This document shows positions 1-9,231 of a stretch of 64,000 bases of DNA, one piece after another. The position numbers and the translations under genes were made by a program. The notes below the pieces were generated by a model that worked only from the letters and a program-made list of their open reading frames with translations, did no database searches and was not told where the DNA came from. How positions within the stretch are numbered: position 1 is the first letter of the stretch; each line of letters opens with the position of its first letter. The DNA comes from Kriegella sp963975415 (GTDB lineage Bacteria; Bacteroidota; Bacteroidia; Flavobacteriales; Flavobacteriaceae), in assembly GCF_963975415.1 (NCBI RefSeq), contig NZ_CAXBGN010000005.1, forward strand, positions 62,001-126,000. Reading direction: 5' to 3'.

Positions 1-61
1 ATAGTGCATCGCTCAAATAAGCGACTGTTCCTCAAATGGATTATTAAAATAAGAAAGATTC

Positions 62-451
62 TTGAACAAACCCATAACCTTCGGTTACCCTAGGATAGAA
101 AAATTAAAGAGTAAAAAGCTCATTGAACAATTGTTTCTAGAGGGCAAATCTGTTTCTAGCTATCCGCTCAAATTAATATTCCTACAAACCGAACTGCCAG
201 AAAATGTAAAAATTCAAAGTAGTGTGGCTGTGCCAAAAAAAAAATTCAAAAGCGCTGTTAAACGCAATCGCATAAAAAGATTATTACGAGAGGCTTATCG
301 GCTCAACAAACACCTTGTTTTTAACAATAGTGACCCCTCTTTTGCGTTTCTATTTTTATATCTTGGAAAAGAGATGCCCGAATACAATGACGTAGAAAAG
401 AACATGCAAACGATACTTCAAAAATTTCTAAAAAAAACAGGCAATGAATAG
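62..451 (+). CDS. rnpA: Ribonuclease P protein component
   Basis: Protein subunit of RNase P, which binds the catalytic RNA and helps remove 5' leaders from precursor tRNAs. The 129-aa product has the normal family length. It carries the conserved basic stretch with RNR at residues 68-70, within KRNRIKRLLREAYR, plus a hydrophobic N-terminal half typical of the fold. The start is TTG at 62; no ATG lies upstream in frame within the window. Its last 8 bases overlap the following S41 peptidase gene, so the two are probably co-transcribed. Neither rpmH nor dnaA is visible nearby. The 61 bases before it are probably intergenic or the tail of an upstream gene: one frame ends in TAA at 18-20, but that is too short to identify. 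Confidence 0.95.
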   Translation: MNKPITFGYPRIEKLKSKKLIEQLFLEGKSVSSYPLKLIFLQTELPENVKIQSSVAVPKKKFKSAVKRNRIKRLLREAYRLNKHLVFNNSDPSFAFLFLYLGKEMPEYNDVEKNMQTILQKFLKKTGNE

Positions 452-2072
452 ATTCATGAAAAAGAGGATTCTAATACCCCTTTTTGCAATTACATTGTTA
501 ATTGCTGGAAGTAGTTTTAAAAGTGATTTTTTTGAAATAGCCAAGCAAATCGAAATCTTCACCACACTTTTCAAGGAATTGAACATGAATTATGTAGACG
601 AGACCAACCCTGCCGAACTGATGGATACGGCAATTAAAAATATGTTGGGCGAACTCGACCCCTATACCAAGTTTCTAAACGAACAAGATGTAGAAACCTA
701 TAAAATCAACAATGCGGGGGAATATTCGGGTATAGGCGCAGTTGTGCGGTCTTACCCAGACAAGTTGTTAATTGTGGAGCCTTATAAGGGATATCCTGCT
801 GATAATGCAGGACTCAAAGCGGGTGATGAAATAGTAAAAATTGGTGATATTTCGGTTGTGAATTTTGAGGATAATGCCAGCGAGCTCCTCAAGGGAGCCA
901 ACGGAACATCGGTAACAGTTACCTATAACAGACAGGGCGAGACAAAATCCGCAAAAATTACACGATCGGCGGTAGAAGTCGATGCGGTACCCTTCTACAA
1001 AATGATAGACGCCAGTACCGGCTATATAGTCTTGGCAAAATTTAATGCAAAAGCTTCGGGACAAACAAAGGAGGCGCTCATCGACCTTAAGGGAAAAGGG
1101 GCTGAAAAAATAGTTCTAGACCTTCGAGGCAATCCTGGCGGGTTACTATCTGAGGCCATCAATGTTACTAATCTTTTTGTTCCCAAAGGAGAATTGATAG
1201 TGACCACAAAATCAAAAGTAAAAAAATTCAATAGGGAGTACCATACCAAAAATAAAGCGGTCGATGCCGAAATTCCCTTGGTGGTTCTGGTTGATGGGGG
1301 AAGTGCTTCAGCAAGTGAAATTGTATCTGGAAGCCTACAAGACCTGGATCGCGCCGTAGTTTTGGGTGCTCGTAGTTTTGGAAAAGGACTAGTACAGCGC
1401 CCATTAAAATTAACTTATGGCACCCAATTGAAAGTGACTATTAGTCGTTATTATACCCCTTCTGGGCGCTGTATTCAGTCGTTGGATTATTGGAATCGTG
1501 ATGAGAATGGCAATGCTGTAAAAACATCGACCTTCAATGACTTTACGACCCGTAATGGACGCAAAGTTCAAGACGGTGGCGGGGTGTTACCCGATATCGA
1601 AATTAGCGCCACAAAAGCCAACGAACTTACCACTGCCCTTTTGCAAAACCATGTGGTTTTTGACTTCGCAACAAACTATTATTATAGCAATCAAGTACAG
1701 AACCTCAACGATTTCAAATTTACGGAAGGCGACTTTCAAGAGTTCAAGAATTATGTTTCCAAGAGTGACTTTTCGTTTGAGACCAAAACCGAAAGGGTAC
1801 TGAAACAGGCCATGACCAATCGCGAAGAAGTTATTTTTAACGATGCGATAGAAGATGATTTTAAAACTTTGCTAGTCGATATTGACAAGAGCAAGCTTGC
1901 CGCTTTGGAGAATTATCAAAAAGAAATTCAAAGCAAGTTGGAAGATGAAATCGTGAAACGTTATTTCTACCGAGAAGGGCTTTATGAATACTATCTTACC
2001 CATGACGATGCGATCATGGCAGCCACCGAGCTCTTGGGAAATACAGCGGAATACGTAAAAATCTTAAAATAG
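444..2072 (+). CDS. S41 family C-terminal processing peptidase
   Basis: Periplasmic serine protease of the CtpA/Prc type, which cleaves near protein C-termini. The order is an N-terminal signal or anchor segment (residues about 5-25), a PDZ domain (about 90-170) and the S41 catalytic domain (about 185-380). The expected Ser/Lys dyad is visible as S289 in GGSASASE and K314 in GARSFGKG, spaced by 25 residues as in plant D1 processing protease. A C-terminal extension of about 150 residues is present, as in Bacteroidota homologues. The ATG at 444 overlaps rnpA by 8 bp; a second ATG at 456 (MKKRILIP) is an equally good signal-peptide start. The substrate is unknown. Confidence 0.93.
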   Translation: MNRFMKKRILIPLFAITLLIAGSSFKSDFFEIAKQIEIFTTLFKELNMNYVDETNPAELMDTAIKNMLGELDPYTKFLNEQDVETYKINNAGEYSGIGAVVRSYPDKLLIVEPYKGYPADNAGLKAGDEIVKIGDISVVNFEDNASELLKGANGTSVTVTYNRQGETKSAKITRSAVEVDAVPFYKMIDASTGYIVLAKFNAKASGQTKEALIDLKGKGAEKIVLDLRGNPGGLLSEAINVTNLFVPKGELIVTTKSKVKKFNREYHTKNKAVDAEIPLVVLVDGGSASASEIVSGSLQDLDRAVVLGARSFGKGLVQRPLKLTYGTQLKVTISRYYTPSGRCIQSLDYWNRDENGNAVKTSTFNDFTTRNGRKVQDGGGVLPDIEISATKANELTTALLQNHVVFDFATNYYYSNQVQNLNDFKFTEGDFQEFKNYVSKSDFSFETKTERVLKQAMTNREEVIFNDAIEDDFKTLLVDIDKSKLAALENYQKEIQSKLEDEIVKRYFYREGLYEYYLTHDDAIMAATELLGNTAEYVKILK

Positions 2073-2380
2073 ACCAACCGGAATAGTTGATATCAAATGG
2101 AGTTCTTTAAGCACAGCGACATAGACTAGTGCTGTGGCCCTATACAACCATTATGAGGTTCTACATGTTTTCAAAGTTCAGTTACCTTCTGTTTTCTATC
2201 TATTATACCCACCACTAGGTTATCATAAAACCCTCGTCTATAAATCTAATTCGATCGGTCAATTTTCCATACAAAATCATCAATAACTATGAATTGATTC
2301 CTATGAAACAATTGTAGCTTTGTTGGATAGTGATGTTATTTTTACTTTTAACTCTTATACCATAATACCTTCTGCCATCC
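2073..2380 (+). other. Intergenic gap of 308 bp with one promoter candidate
   Basis: No credible small gene or stable RNA is visible. The only recognisable element is a Bacteroidota-type promoter at 2294-2322, listed separately. No convincing hairpin plus T-tract terminator follows the S41 peptidase. Confidence 0.6.
2294..2322 (+). promoter_or_regulatory. Bacteroidota-type promoter for the phosphoesterase gene
   Basis: TTG at 2294-2296, an 18-nt spacer and TAGCTTTG at 2315-2322 match the Bacteroidota -33/-7 pattern (TTG, N17-23, TAnnTTTG) exactly. The ATG of the phosphoesterase lies 58 nt downstream of the -7 box. Confidence 0.55.
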
Positions 2381-3778
2381 ATGAAAAAAGTCATTTCGAT
2401 ACTACCACTTTGTCTGATTACCCTATTTTTTGCATTTAACGGCAACAGTCAAGAACACTCCCACGAACACGGAAACGGGCACACACATTACCAAGAACAT
2501 GATGCGGTTTTGAATCATAAACTCATGTTTCCTTCTAAAACACCCGATCGTATTATCGCCAATCTTACAGAAGACCCGGCTCACAGTTTTGCGGTCAATT
2601 GGCGTACAAATCAGCAAATTGAATCTGGTGTGGTTGAAATAGCGAAAGCCACCGATGGTCCTGAATTTTTGCTTGGTGACGTTCGAAAAGTCTCTGCAGT
2701 CACACAAAGTTTCGAAAATCAAAACAGAAGGGAGCCCTTGGTGAAGGCGAGTTTTCATTCGGCAGTGGTATCTGAACTCGAGCCCAATACCTTATACACT
2801 TATCGCGTAGGAAGCGGCACCGAAAACAATGCGTATTGGAGCGAATGGTTTCAATTTACTACAGCAAGCGACAATGACAACAAGCCTTTTAGCTTTATTT
2901 ATTTTGGTGATGCACAAAACAATGTAAAATCACTTTGGTCACGAGTCATTCGAAACTCATATAAACAATATCCTCAAGTTGACTTTATGTTGCATGCGGG
3001 CGACTTGATCAATGATCGTGATGCTAACTCTGAATGGGGTGAGTGGTTTCATGCCGGCAGTTTTATACATGCCACGGTACCCAGCATTATGACTCCAGGC
3101 AATCACGAGTATCGAGACGGAATATTATCGTCATTATGGAGACCTCAATTTACGCTTCCTGAAAATGGTCCCACAAAAGCCCTAAAAGAGACCTGTTATG
3201 CCATTGATTATGAAAATATGAAACTTATTTCAATTGATGGAGAGGCTTTTGACGAGCATAAAGAAGCTCGAATCGCTCAAACCAAATGGCTCGATTCCGT
3301 TCTTAGGACCAATACAAAGAAATGGACTACAATTACCACCCATTACCCCATTTTTTCAACGGCAAAAGGGCGAGATAATAAAAAACTTCGCAAAGCCTTT
3401 AAGCCCTTAATTGACAAGTATGGTGTAGATTTAGTGCTTCAGGGTCATGACCACACTTATGCACGCGGCTACGTAAAGAATGAGGGGCAGGGTCTTACCG
3501 TGGTCAATGACATAGGAACTGTTTATGCCGTATCGGTAAGTGGTCCAAAAATGTACGAATCACAGGATCAAGAATGGATGGCGCGGCGCGGAGAGTTCAC
3601 GCAACTATTTCAAATCATTACTGTATCAAAAGATACGATTACCTATGGCGCCTACACCCCTACCGGCAATCTTTACGATGCTTTCGAGCTTATTAAAAAG
3701 AACGGAAAGAAGGAGTTGATAAACAAAATACCCGATAGTCCGATTCGTCTAAAAAAAGATTTTGTTAAAGAAGAATAA
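2381..3778 (+). CDS. Purple acid phosphatase-like metallophosphoesterase with FN3-like N-domain
   Basis: Secreted or periplasmic phosphoesterase. After a signal peptide (residues 1-23) comes a histidine-rich stretch (about 25-47, with seven His). A fibronectin-III-like purple acid phosphatase N-domain follows (about 50-165), then the dimetal catalytic domain. The metallophosphoesterase signature is complete: GDAQ near 174, GDLIND near 207, GNHE at 240-243, THYPIF near 325 and GHDHTYA from 355. The product of 465 aa fits the family. The substrate cannot be deduced; phosphomonoesters or phosphodiesters are both possible. It has its own promoter candidate and is separated by 93 bp from the downstream beta-helix gene, so it is probably a single transcription unit or weakly coupled. 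Confidence 0.9.
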   Translation: MKKVISILPLCLITLFFAFNGNSQEHSHEHGNGHTHYQEHDAVLNHKLMFPSKTPDRIIANLTEDPAHSFAVNWRTNQQIESGVVEIAKATDGPEFLLGDVRKVSAVTQSFENQNRREPLVKASFHSAVVSELEPNTLYTYRVGSGTENNAYWSEWFQFTTASDNDNKPFSFIYFGDAQNNVKSLWSRVIRNSYKQYPQVDFMLHAGDLINDRDANSEWGEWFHAGSFIHATVPSIMTPGNHEYRDGILSSLWRPQFTLPENGPTKALKETCYAIDYENMKLISIDGEAFDEHKEARIAQTKWLDSVLRTNTKKWTTITTHYPIFSTAKGRDNKKLRKAFKPLIDKYGVDLVLQGHDHTYARGYVKNEGQGLTVVNDIGTVYAVSVSGPKMYESQDQEWMARRGEFTQLFQIITVSKDTITYGAYTPTGNLYDAFELIKKNGKKELINKIPDSPIRLKKDFVKEE

Positions 3779-3811
3779 TAGCCGTTGACCCTTATTTCAA
3801 TGCTGGTGAAA

Positions 3812-3843
3812 TTTTGAAAATTGTCATTTTGAGACTATTTTCG
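3812..3843 (+). promoter_or_regulatory. Candidate promoter of the beta-helix / SMP-30 / SDR / VOC cluster
   Basis: TTTTG at 3812-3816, a 19-nt spacer and TATTTTCG at 3836-3843. The -7 element differs from TAnnTTTG at one position. It lies 28 nt before the ATG at 3872 and is the only promoter-like element ahead of the four closely packed genes. Confidence 0.4.
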
Positions 3844-3871
3844 ATTATTCCCACCAAAACTTAAAAAGTAA

Positions 3872-5725
3872 ATGGCTGCCCGTCACATTCTTTTGTTCTT
3901 CTCCATGTTTCTAATAAAGGGTTTGAATGCGCAGTATACTAAAGAAATCTATGTTGCTCCTTACGGTACAGATAAATCCACGGGAAATTTTGATGAACCT
4001 TTCAAAACCCTTCACAGAGCATATGACGAAATAGCTTCTTTGCACAACACAAAATATCAAAGCATAGTATTGTGGCTGAATGATGGTATATATCGTATCA
4101 AAAATCCTTTAGTCATTGATGCAATGCTGAAAAAAAGCAACATCCCCATTTCCTTTAAGGCGATGGACAACGCTAAACCTGTGATTTCTGGTGCCTATCA
4201 ACTAACTGGTTGGCGAAATCTAGGAGATAATTTGTGGGCCTGTTCAATAACCCACCAAATAGAAACTTTCCGTGAACTTTTTATCAATGGGCAAAGAACA
4301 ACTAGGGCCAGACACCCGAATAGTGGCTACCTGAGGGTAAATAAGGTGGGCGCTGATAAACGAACCCATTTTACTTTTAACGCGGGTGATTTCCCTATTC
4401 CAACAAGTACTGTACATCCTGAACTGGTCTTACTCCATGATTGGTCAATCACCCGAATTCCGGTTAAAAATATCGATCAAAAAAAAAATGTGCTCCATAC
4501 GATAGACTCGATTGGAGCAAAAAACCTCAGCTTTTTCACCCTTGATAATTGGGAACCGAACCCACGCTATTATCTTGAAAATGCTCCTGAGTTCTTAGAT
4601 GCCGATTACGAATGGTACTTTGACGCGCCCAATAAGGAGGTACGCTTGAAACTACCCTCAAACTTTGATCCAAATTCATTAACCATCGAAATTCCTGTGG
4701 CAGAGCGCCTTATACAGGTTCGGGGCAGTGTAAAGAAATCGATATCAAATGTTTCCTTTGAAGGGATTAGCTTTAAATATTGCAGATGGAACCCTCCCGA
4801 GGAAACCTACGCCGGCATTCAAGCCTGTCATTTTGATCCAAGGGGTCAAACAGCAGAGTGGAATGTTGTTCCAGCGGCCATACAAACCCAATGGGCGGAT
4901 AACGTTCGGTTTGAAAATTGCGAGTTCCTTTCAATGGGCGGCAGTGCAGTTTGGTTCGGTACGGGCAGTACCAATTGTGCCTTGAAAAATTGCCGTATTT
5001 ACGATATTTCCGGTAATGGAATTATGATTGGTGAGGGTCGGGATCGCGCCATTGGCAATACCCCTTGGTGGAAGACGGCACCAGAACAAGTGGCGCGAGC
5101 CAATAGCGTTGAGTCTTGTGATGTTTCTAATTGTGGGGTTCAGTTTTACGGAGCTGTGGGCATCTGGTGTGGGTTGACAGCGGAAACCGTGTTGCGAAAT
5201 AATGATATATACAATCTGCCGTATACTGGTATATCGATAGGATGGATGTGGAGCCCACAATCAACCCCTTGTCGTGATAATATCGTTGCTCAAAACCATA
5301 TACACCATATCCTACGAAAATTGAGTGACGGAGGCGGCGTTTATTTGCTGGGTTTGCAACCTGGTACCCGCTTGACCGAAAACCATATCCACGATATTTC
5401 GGTAAACGCTGGTAGAGCAGAAAGCAACGGAATGTTTCTTGATGAGGGTACTAAGGATGTATTGGTTGAGAAAAACCTGATTTATAACATTGCCAAATCT
5501 CCACTTCGTTTTCATAAAGCCTCAACCAATACCGTAAAGGGCAATTATTTTTTTTCGAAAGAAAATACTCCTGGTATTGCTTACAACCGAACAGCTCCTG
5601 AAAATATAGTGAAAGTAGAAAACCTTTTTAAAAGTACCGACAACCCCGATGATAGAGCCGTATTGAAGAAGCTCAAAACAGAATTTGAAAAAGTGACACA
5701 GTCCTCTGCAACTAATCCAAATTAA
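3872..5725 (+). CDS. Secreted right-handed parallel beta-helix protein, probable polysaccharide-active enzyme
   Basis: The 617-aa product has an N-terminal signal peptide ending near LNAQ (residue 21). The stretch IYVAPYGTDKSTGNFDEPFK is the usual entry into pectate-lyase-like beta-helix proteins, and RELFINGQRTTRARHPN (about 140-155) is shared by a large Bacteroidota beta-helix family. Many later segments repeat the solenoid pattern, for example VRFENCEFL, CALKNCRIYDISGNGI and LRNNDIYNL. Such proteins act on carbohydrates; a GH141-like glycosidase and an uncharacterised lyase are both possible, and no catalytic residues can be named safely. It lies 30 bp before the SMP-30 gene and appears to head a sugar-processing cluster. 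Confidence 0.8.
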   Translation: MAARHILLFFSMFLIKGLNAQYTKEIYVAPYGTDKSTGNFDEPFKTLHRAYDEIASLHNTKYQSIVLWLNDGIYRIKNPLVIDAMLKKSNIPISFKAMDNAKPVISGAYQLTGWRNLGDNLWACSITHQIETFRELFINGQRTTRARHPNSGYLRVNKVGADKRTHFTFNAGDFPIPTSTVHPELVLLHDWSITRIPVKNIDQKKNVLHTIDSIGAKNLSFFTLDNWEPNPRYYLENAPEFLDADYEWYFDAPNKEVRLKLPSNFDPNSLTIEIPVAERLIQVRGSVKKSISNVSFEGISFKYCRWNPPEETYAGIQACHFDPRGQTAEWNVVPAAIQTQWADNVRFENCEFLSMGGSAVWFGTGSTNCALKNCRIYDISGNGIMIGEGRDRAIGNTPWWKTAPEQVARANSVESCDVSNCGVQFYGAVGIWCGLTAETVLRNNDIYNLPYTGISIGWMWSPQSTPCRDNIVAQNHIHHILRKLSDGGGVYLLGLQPGTRLTENHIHDISVNAGRAESNGMFLDEGTKDVLVEKNLIYNIAKSPLRFHKASTNTVKGNYFFSKENTPGIAYNRTAPENIVKVENLFKSTDNPDDRAVLKKLKTEFEKVTQSSATNPN

Positions 5726-5755
5726 ACGAATTACGTAACTTTCAATAAAATTGAT

Positions 5756-6655
5756 ATGCCGCATAGCATGACCAAGAACAGTAACGCAAAATTAGTATAT
5801 GATGCCAAAGCTACTTTAGGAGAAGGCCCAGTTTGGGATCCTTTTAAACAATTGCTTTTTTGGGTGGATATCGAAGGAAAAAAATTGCATCAGTACAATC
5901 CTATCAATGGTGAAAACCGTCAGTGGAGTTTTGAGGGCATGTTGGGAGCGGCCGTTCCCGCTGAAAATGGAAATCTCATATTGGCCCTTGAGCCGGGCCT
6001 AGCCTCTTTTAACACGGAAACAGGAACACTGCTTCAGCATAACGCGTTGGAAAATCACGATACCGATATGCGCTATAATGACGGTAAAGTAGGGCCTAAC
6101 GGTAATTTCTGGATAGGCAGTATGCACAAAAAATTTGTTCCTAAAAGTGGCAATCTGTACCGTGTAGATGCACAATATACTGTCACAACACATGTTTCTC
6201 AAACTACCATTTCAAACGGCATGGCATGGAGTGCTGATAATAAAACCTTTTACTACATCGATTCAGACGACCGCAAAGTTTATGGTTTTGATTTTGATAT
6301 ATCGACCAGCAGTATATCGAATAAAAGAATACTTCTTTCAATTCCCGAACAGTATGGCAGCCCTGATGGTATGAGCATCGACGCCGAAGGCATGCTTTGG
6401 ATAGCACATTGGGGCGGAAATTGTGTGCGCCGCTGGAACCCTGATACTGGTGAAGTGCTGGAAACGGTTGAAGTTGATGCGCCACATGTGACCTCCTGTT
6501 GTTTTGGCGGCAAAAATTTAGATCACTTATATATTACCTCTGCGCGAAGTGATTTAAGTGAAAAACAGCTTCAAACGTTTCCTAAAAGTGGCGGTCTATT
6601 CGTATATCGTCCAAAAGTCAAAGGAACGCCCATAACTCTTTTTAAGAATAAATAA
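5756..6655 (+). CDS. SMP-30 / gluconolactonase / LRE family lactonase
   Basis: Six-bladed beta-propeller of the SMP-30/gluconolactonase family, which hydrolyses sugar lactones to aldonic acids using one divalent metal. The expected metal ligands are visible: E23 in LGEGPVWD, N154 in ISNGMAWS and D204 in SPDGMSID. The 299-aa length is normal and no signal peptide is evident, so it is probably cytoplasmic. Its stop codon overlaps the start of the next gene as TAATG, implying translational coupling with the SDR dehydrogenase. A dehydrogenase making a lactone and a lactonase opening it is the obvious joint role; the sugar is unknown. Confidence 0.92.
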   Translation: MPHSMTKNSNAKLVYDAKATLGEGPVWDPFKQLLFWVDIEGKKLHQYNPINGENRQWSFEGMLGAAVPAENGNLILALEPGLASFNTETGTLLQHNALENHDTDMRYNDGKVGPNGNFWIGSMHKKFVPKSGNLYRVDAQYTVTTHVSQTTISNGMAWSADNKTFYYIDSDDRKVYGFDFDISTSSISNKRILLSIPEQYGSPDGMSIDAEGMLWIAHWGGNCVRRWNPDTGEVLETVEVDAPHVTSCCFGGKNLDHLYITSARSDLSEKQLQTFPKSGGLFVYRPKVKGTPITLFKNK

Positions 6656-7437
6656 TGAATTACTCGGGAATCAAGAATAAGGTAGCCATAGTAACTGGAG
6701 CAGGAGAGGGTATTGGCTATGCCATCGCCGAATTGTTACTAAAGGCTGGTGCAGACGTAGTCTTGAACGACGTCGATGAAACTCGGGGCTGTAGGGCCGC
6801 CGAAACATTGACTAAAGGACGACCAGGAAATTGTCTGGCCTTTTCGGGTGATGCAGGAGATATTTCGACCATAAATGCTATGGTCGACTTTACTCTCGAA
6901 AACTTCGGGAAAGTTGACTTTATCATTCCCAATGCGGGTATTACGTTTTTTGGGGATTTTCTTTCGTTTACTCCAGAATCCTTTCAAAAGGTATTACAAC
7001 TCAATTTACACGGAGCTTTCTTTTTGGTACAGCGCGCCGCCAAAGAAATGATAAAGAGCGGCAAGGGAGGGCGTGTTGTTTTGATGTCTTCCCAAGTAGG
7101 CATTCAAGCCTATCGTAACCTCACAGCCTATGGCATGACAAAAGCGGCCCTTCAGCTAATGGCCCGTAACCTTGCTTATGAATTGGGCAGATATGGTATA
7201 ACTATAAATGCCATAGCACCCGGCGCCACATTGACCGAGCGAACCAAAAAAGAGCAACCCGACTACGAAGGGGTGTGGGGGAAATTAATTCCGAGGGGTG
7301 TGGTCGGGAAACCCGAAGATATTGCCAGAACCTGTTTATTTCTACTTTCCGAGGAAGCTGCCCATATAAATGGGCAAACCATTCCGGTAGATGGTGGGTG
7401 GACAACGGCAGGAATTTATCCCGAGGATTTATCCTAA
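6655..7437 (+). CDS. SDR family NAD(P)-dependent oxidoreductase, probable sugar dehydrogenase
   Basis: Classical short-chain dehydrogenase of 260 aa. It has the nucleotide-binding motif TGAGEGIG (14-21), the NAG motif in IPNAGITFF, catalytic Ser at 145/146 in LMSSQVG, and the YGMTK motif giving Tyr159 and Lys163. The C-terminal end with NGQTIPVDGGW is that of glucose-1-dehydrogenase/FabG-like members. Its start overlaps the stop of the upstream lactonase (TAATG), so oxidation of an aldose, or of a uronate-derived sugar, to a lactone is likely. Cofactor preference and substrate are not determined; the acidic residue after beta-2 (ND near residue 39) suggests NAD rather than NADP. Confidence 0.92.
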   Translation: MNYSGIKNKVAIVTGAGEGIGYAIAELLLKAGADVVLNDVDETRGCRAAETLTKGRPGNCLAFSGDAGDISTINAMVDFTLENFGKVDFIIPNAGITFFGDFLSFTPESFQKVLQLNLHGAFFLVQRAAKEMIKSGKGGRVVLMSSQVGIQAYRNLTAYGMTKAALQLMARNLAYELGRYGITINAIAPGATLTERTKKEQPDYEGVWGKLIPRGVVGKPEDIARTCLFLLSEEAAHINGQTIPVDGGWTTAGIYPEDLS

Positions 7438-7451
7438 AACCATAATTTACC

Positions 7452-7838
7452 GTGCATCTTAATAAAATTCATCACATCGCTATTATTTGCTCAGACTATC
7501 AAAAGTCAAAACACTTTTATGTCGAAGTTTTGGGTTTGAGCATATTGAAAGAAACCTTTCGTAAAGAACGGCGGTCGTATAAACTAGACCTTGCCCTTAA
7601 TGGCGTCTATATGATCGAGTTATTTTCCTTTCCCGACCCGCCGAAACGTGTCTCCCGGCCCGAGGCACAAGGACTCCGTCATTTGGCCTTCGAAGTTGAT
7701 AACATTTCTCAATCGATATTGGCATTAAAAAGTCACGGTGTGCCAACAGAAGAGGTGCGTATTGATAAGCTGACCAACAAGAAATTCACCTTTTTTTCAG
7801 ACCCCGATGAACTTCCGATAGAGCTTTATGAAAAATAA
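7452..7838 (+). CDS. VOC family (glyoxalase I-like) protein
   Basis: Small 128-aa vicinal-oxygen-chelate protein with two beta-alpha-beta-beta-beta modules. Metal-ligand candidates are visible in order: His near residue 8 in HHIAII, Glu in MIELFSF, His in LRHLAFEVDN and Glu in IELYEK. It resembles the short YaeR/SMU1112c-type subgroup of unknown substrate. The start is GTG at 7452, 14 bp after the SDR stop, consistent with the last gene of the beta-helix/SMP-30/SDR transcription unit. A role in detoxifying or isomerising a sugar-derived carbonyl compound is possible but unproven. Confidence 0.85.
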   Translation: MHLNKIHHIAIICSDYQKSKHFYVEVLGLSILKETFRKERRSYKLDLALNGVYMIELFSFPDPPKRVSRPEAQGLRHLAFEVDNISQSILALKSHGVPTEEVRIDKLTNKKFTFFSDPDELPIELYEK

Positions 7839-7898
7839 GCAGTGCTTGCAAATGGGCTCTTTTAATTCAATACTGTATTTTAGAATCCCATTAAGGTG

Positions 7899-9146
7899 TC
7901 AAAACGTAAGGTTAGAACGAAGACTTAACTCTTGAAGCACTTTGTTTTGCAAGCCAGCCACTTTTTCCTTTTTGACAAGTTCGTTTATGGCCTGGGTTAA
8001 AAAGTTAGAAAATTCTTTTGATTTGGTACGGACAGAAGCTCGGGCAAGTATTGGCACCAAATACGACAAATCAACGCCACGATGACTAGGGTGTTGCCAG
8101 TCTTCCCCACTGATTACGGAAGTTAGATAATTTATGGCCAAAGCCAGGCTCTTTCCTTCATCAGACTCAAAGTGCCACATATCCATACCGACCTCGTCAC
8201 CAAAAGCGGCAATATTTGTCAACGCATCCAGGTTAAAGCAACTATAAAAAAAAGACCTCGTACGTTCAAGTTCATGAATTTGTCCCCCCTTATTATTCAA
8301 CTGTCGATCCAGGCTTTGTTGGGCTAGCTCAACCATCTTTTTAATCAGAGGCTTATTCCCCAGATAATGTGCTAGTGATGCAACCTGAAATCGGTACCAC
8401 GAACCATGATTATTTTCTTGTTCGCCTTCTTCTTTGCCCAAATCACTTTCGGTCAACCAAGTCAAATACGAAGTCAACCATCGGGTCATTTTTAAGTCAT
8501 CCTGTGTCGTCCAATGCTGAGAATCGGATAACATGTCGATAGCATTGGGTATTAAAGAAGCTATGGCCCTACCATCTAAAACACCAAAAGGCCTCCCCTC
8601 GGGATTACCAGGTATACTTTGGGCAAATTCCAAGTGGGGATTCATTAATGTCTCCTCATCAAGAAACCAGGTTTTCAGTATGCTTATCGCTTTATGGGCA
8701 TAGCGCTCATCCTCGGAAAAATAATAGGCAAGACTGAGGTTTTCAACTCCGTTCGTCATATCACTCAATCTATTTCTGTCAACAGCGCCTGTTTGAGTGT
8801 CAGGATTGGTCTCTCCATCCTTTCTTACCCAAGGCATTCCATTCGAAGTATCGGGATTTGGCCACCAATAGCGACCAATACTCAAGTAATCGTGCTTGTT
8901 CCCCGAGGGTGGAATGATGGATTTATCCATTACCGTAGGGTTTTCCATAGTTAGCAATTGCTCGGCATTCTCGAGTAATTGTTTATATGCTGTTCTTGTT
9001 CGCTCTGACGCCGTACCCCCGTGAATTTTTTGCTTGACCATTGCTAGACTAACTGAATCTAACCGAGCCAATGGGGCAGAAAAACATGTTGCTCCAAAGA
9101 GAATCAATAGAACCAAGGCACAGCCAGATTTACCCACTTTTATCAT
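7899..9146 (-). CDS. Alginate lyase-family protein (alpha/alpha-barrel polyuronate lyase)
   Basis: The 415-aa secreted protein has a signal peptide ending near CFSA (residue 24). The KHDYLSIGRYWWPNPDT segment (about 84-100) and ENNHGSWYRFQ (about 245-255) are hallmark motifs of the Pfam alginate_lyase superfamily, whose members include PL5 alginate and PL38 glucuronan lyases. They cleave uronate polymers by beta-elimination. Which polysaccharide is cut here cannot be read from sequence. It lies 85 bp downstream of the DUF1080 gene on the same strand, so the two may be co-transcribed. It converges on the VOC gene with 60 bp between. Confidence 0.85.
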   Translation of the reverse strand: MIKVGKSGCALVLLILFGATCFSAPLARLDSVSLAMVKQKIHGGTASERTRTAYKQLLENAEQLLTMENPTVMDKSIIPPSGNKHDYLSIGRYWWPNPDTSNGMPWVRKDGETNPDTQTGAVDRNRLSDMTNGVENLSLAYYFSEDERYAHKAISILKTWFLDEETLMNPHLEFAQSIPGNPEGRPFGVLDGRAIASLIPNAIDMLSDSQHWTTQDDLKMTRWLTSYLTWLTESDLGKEEGEQENNHGSWYRFQVASLAHYLGNKPLIKKMVELAQQSLDRQLNNKGGQIHELERTRSFFYSCFNLDALTNIAAFGDEVGMDMWHFESDEGKSLALAINYLTSVISGEDWQHPSHRGVDLSYLVPILARASVRTKSKEFSNFLTQAINELVKKEKVAGLQNKVLQELSLRSNLTF

Positions 9147-9231
9147 AGTTTATGAGTTTTTAATCGCATTAATATACGACCGGCAGTGACATCTATTATC
9201 CAATTTTAATTTTCCGGAAAAGACAATGGGA

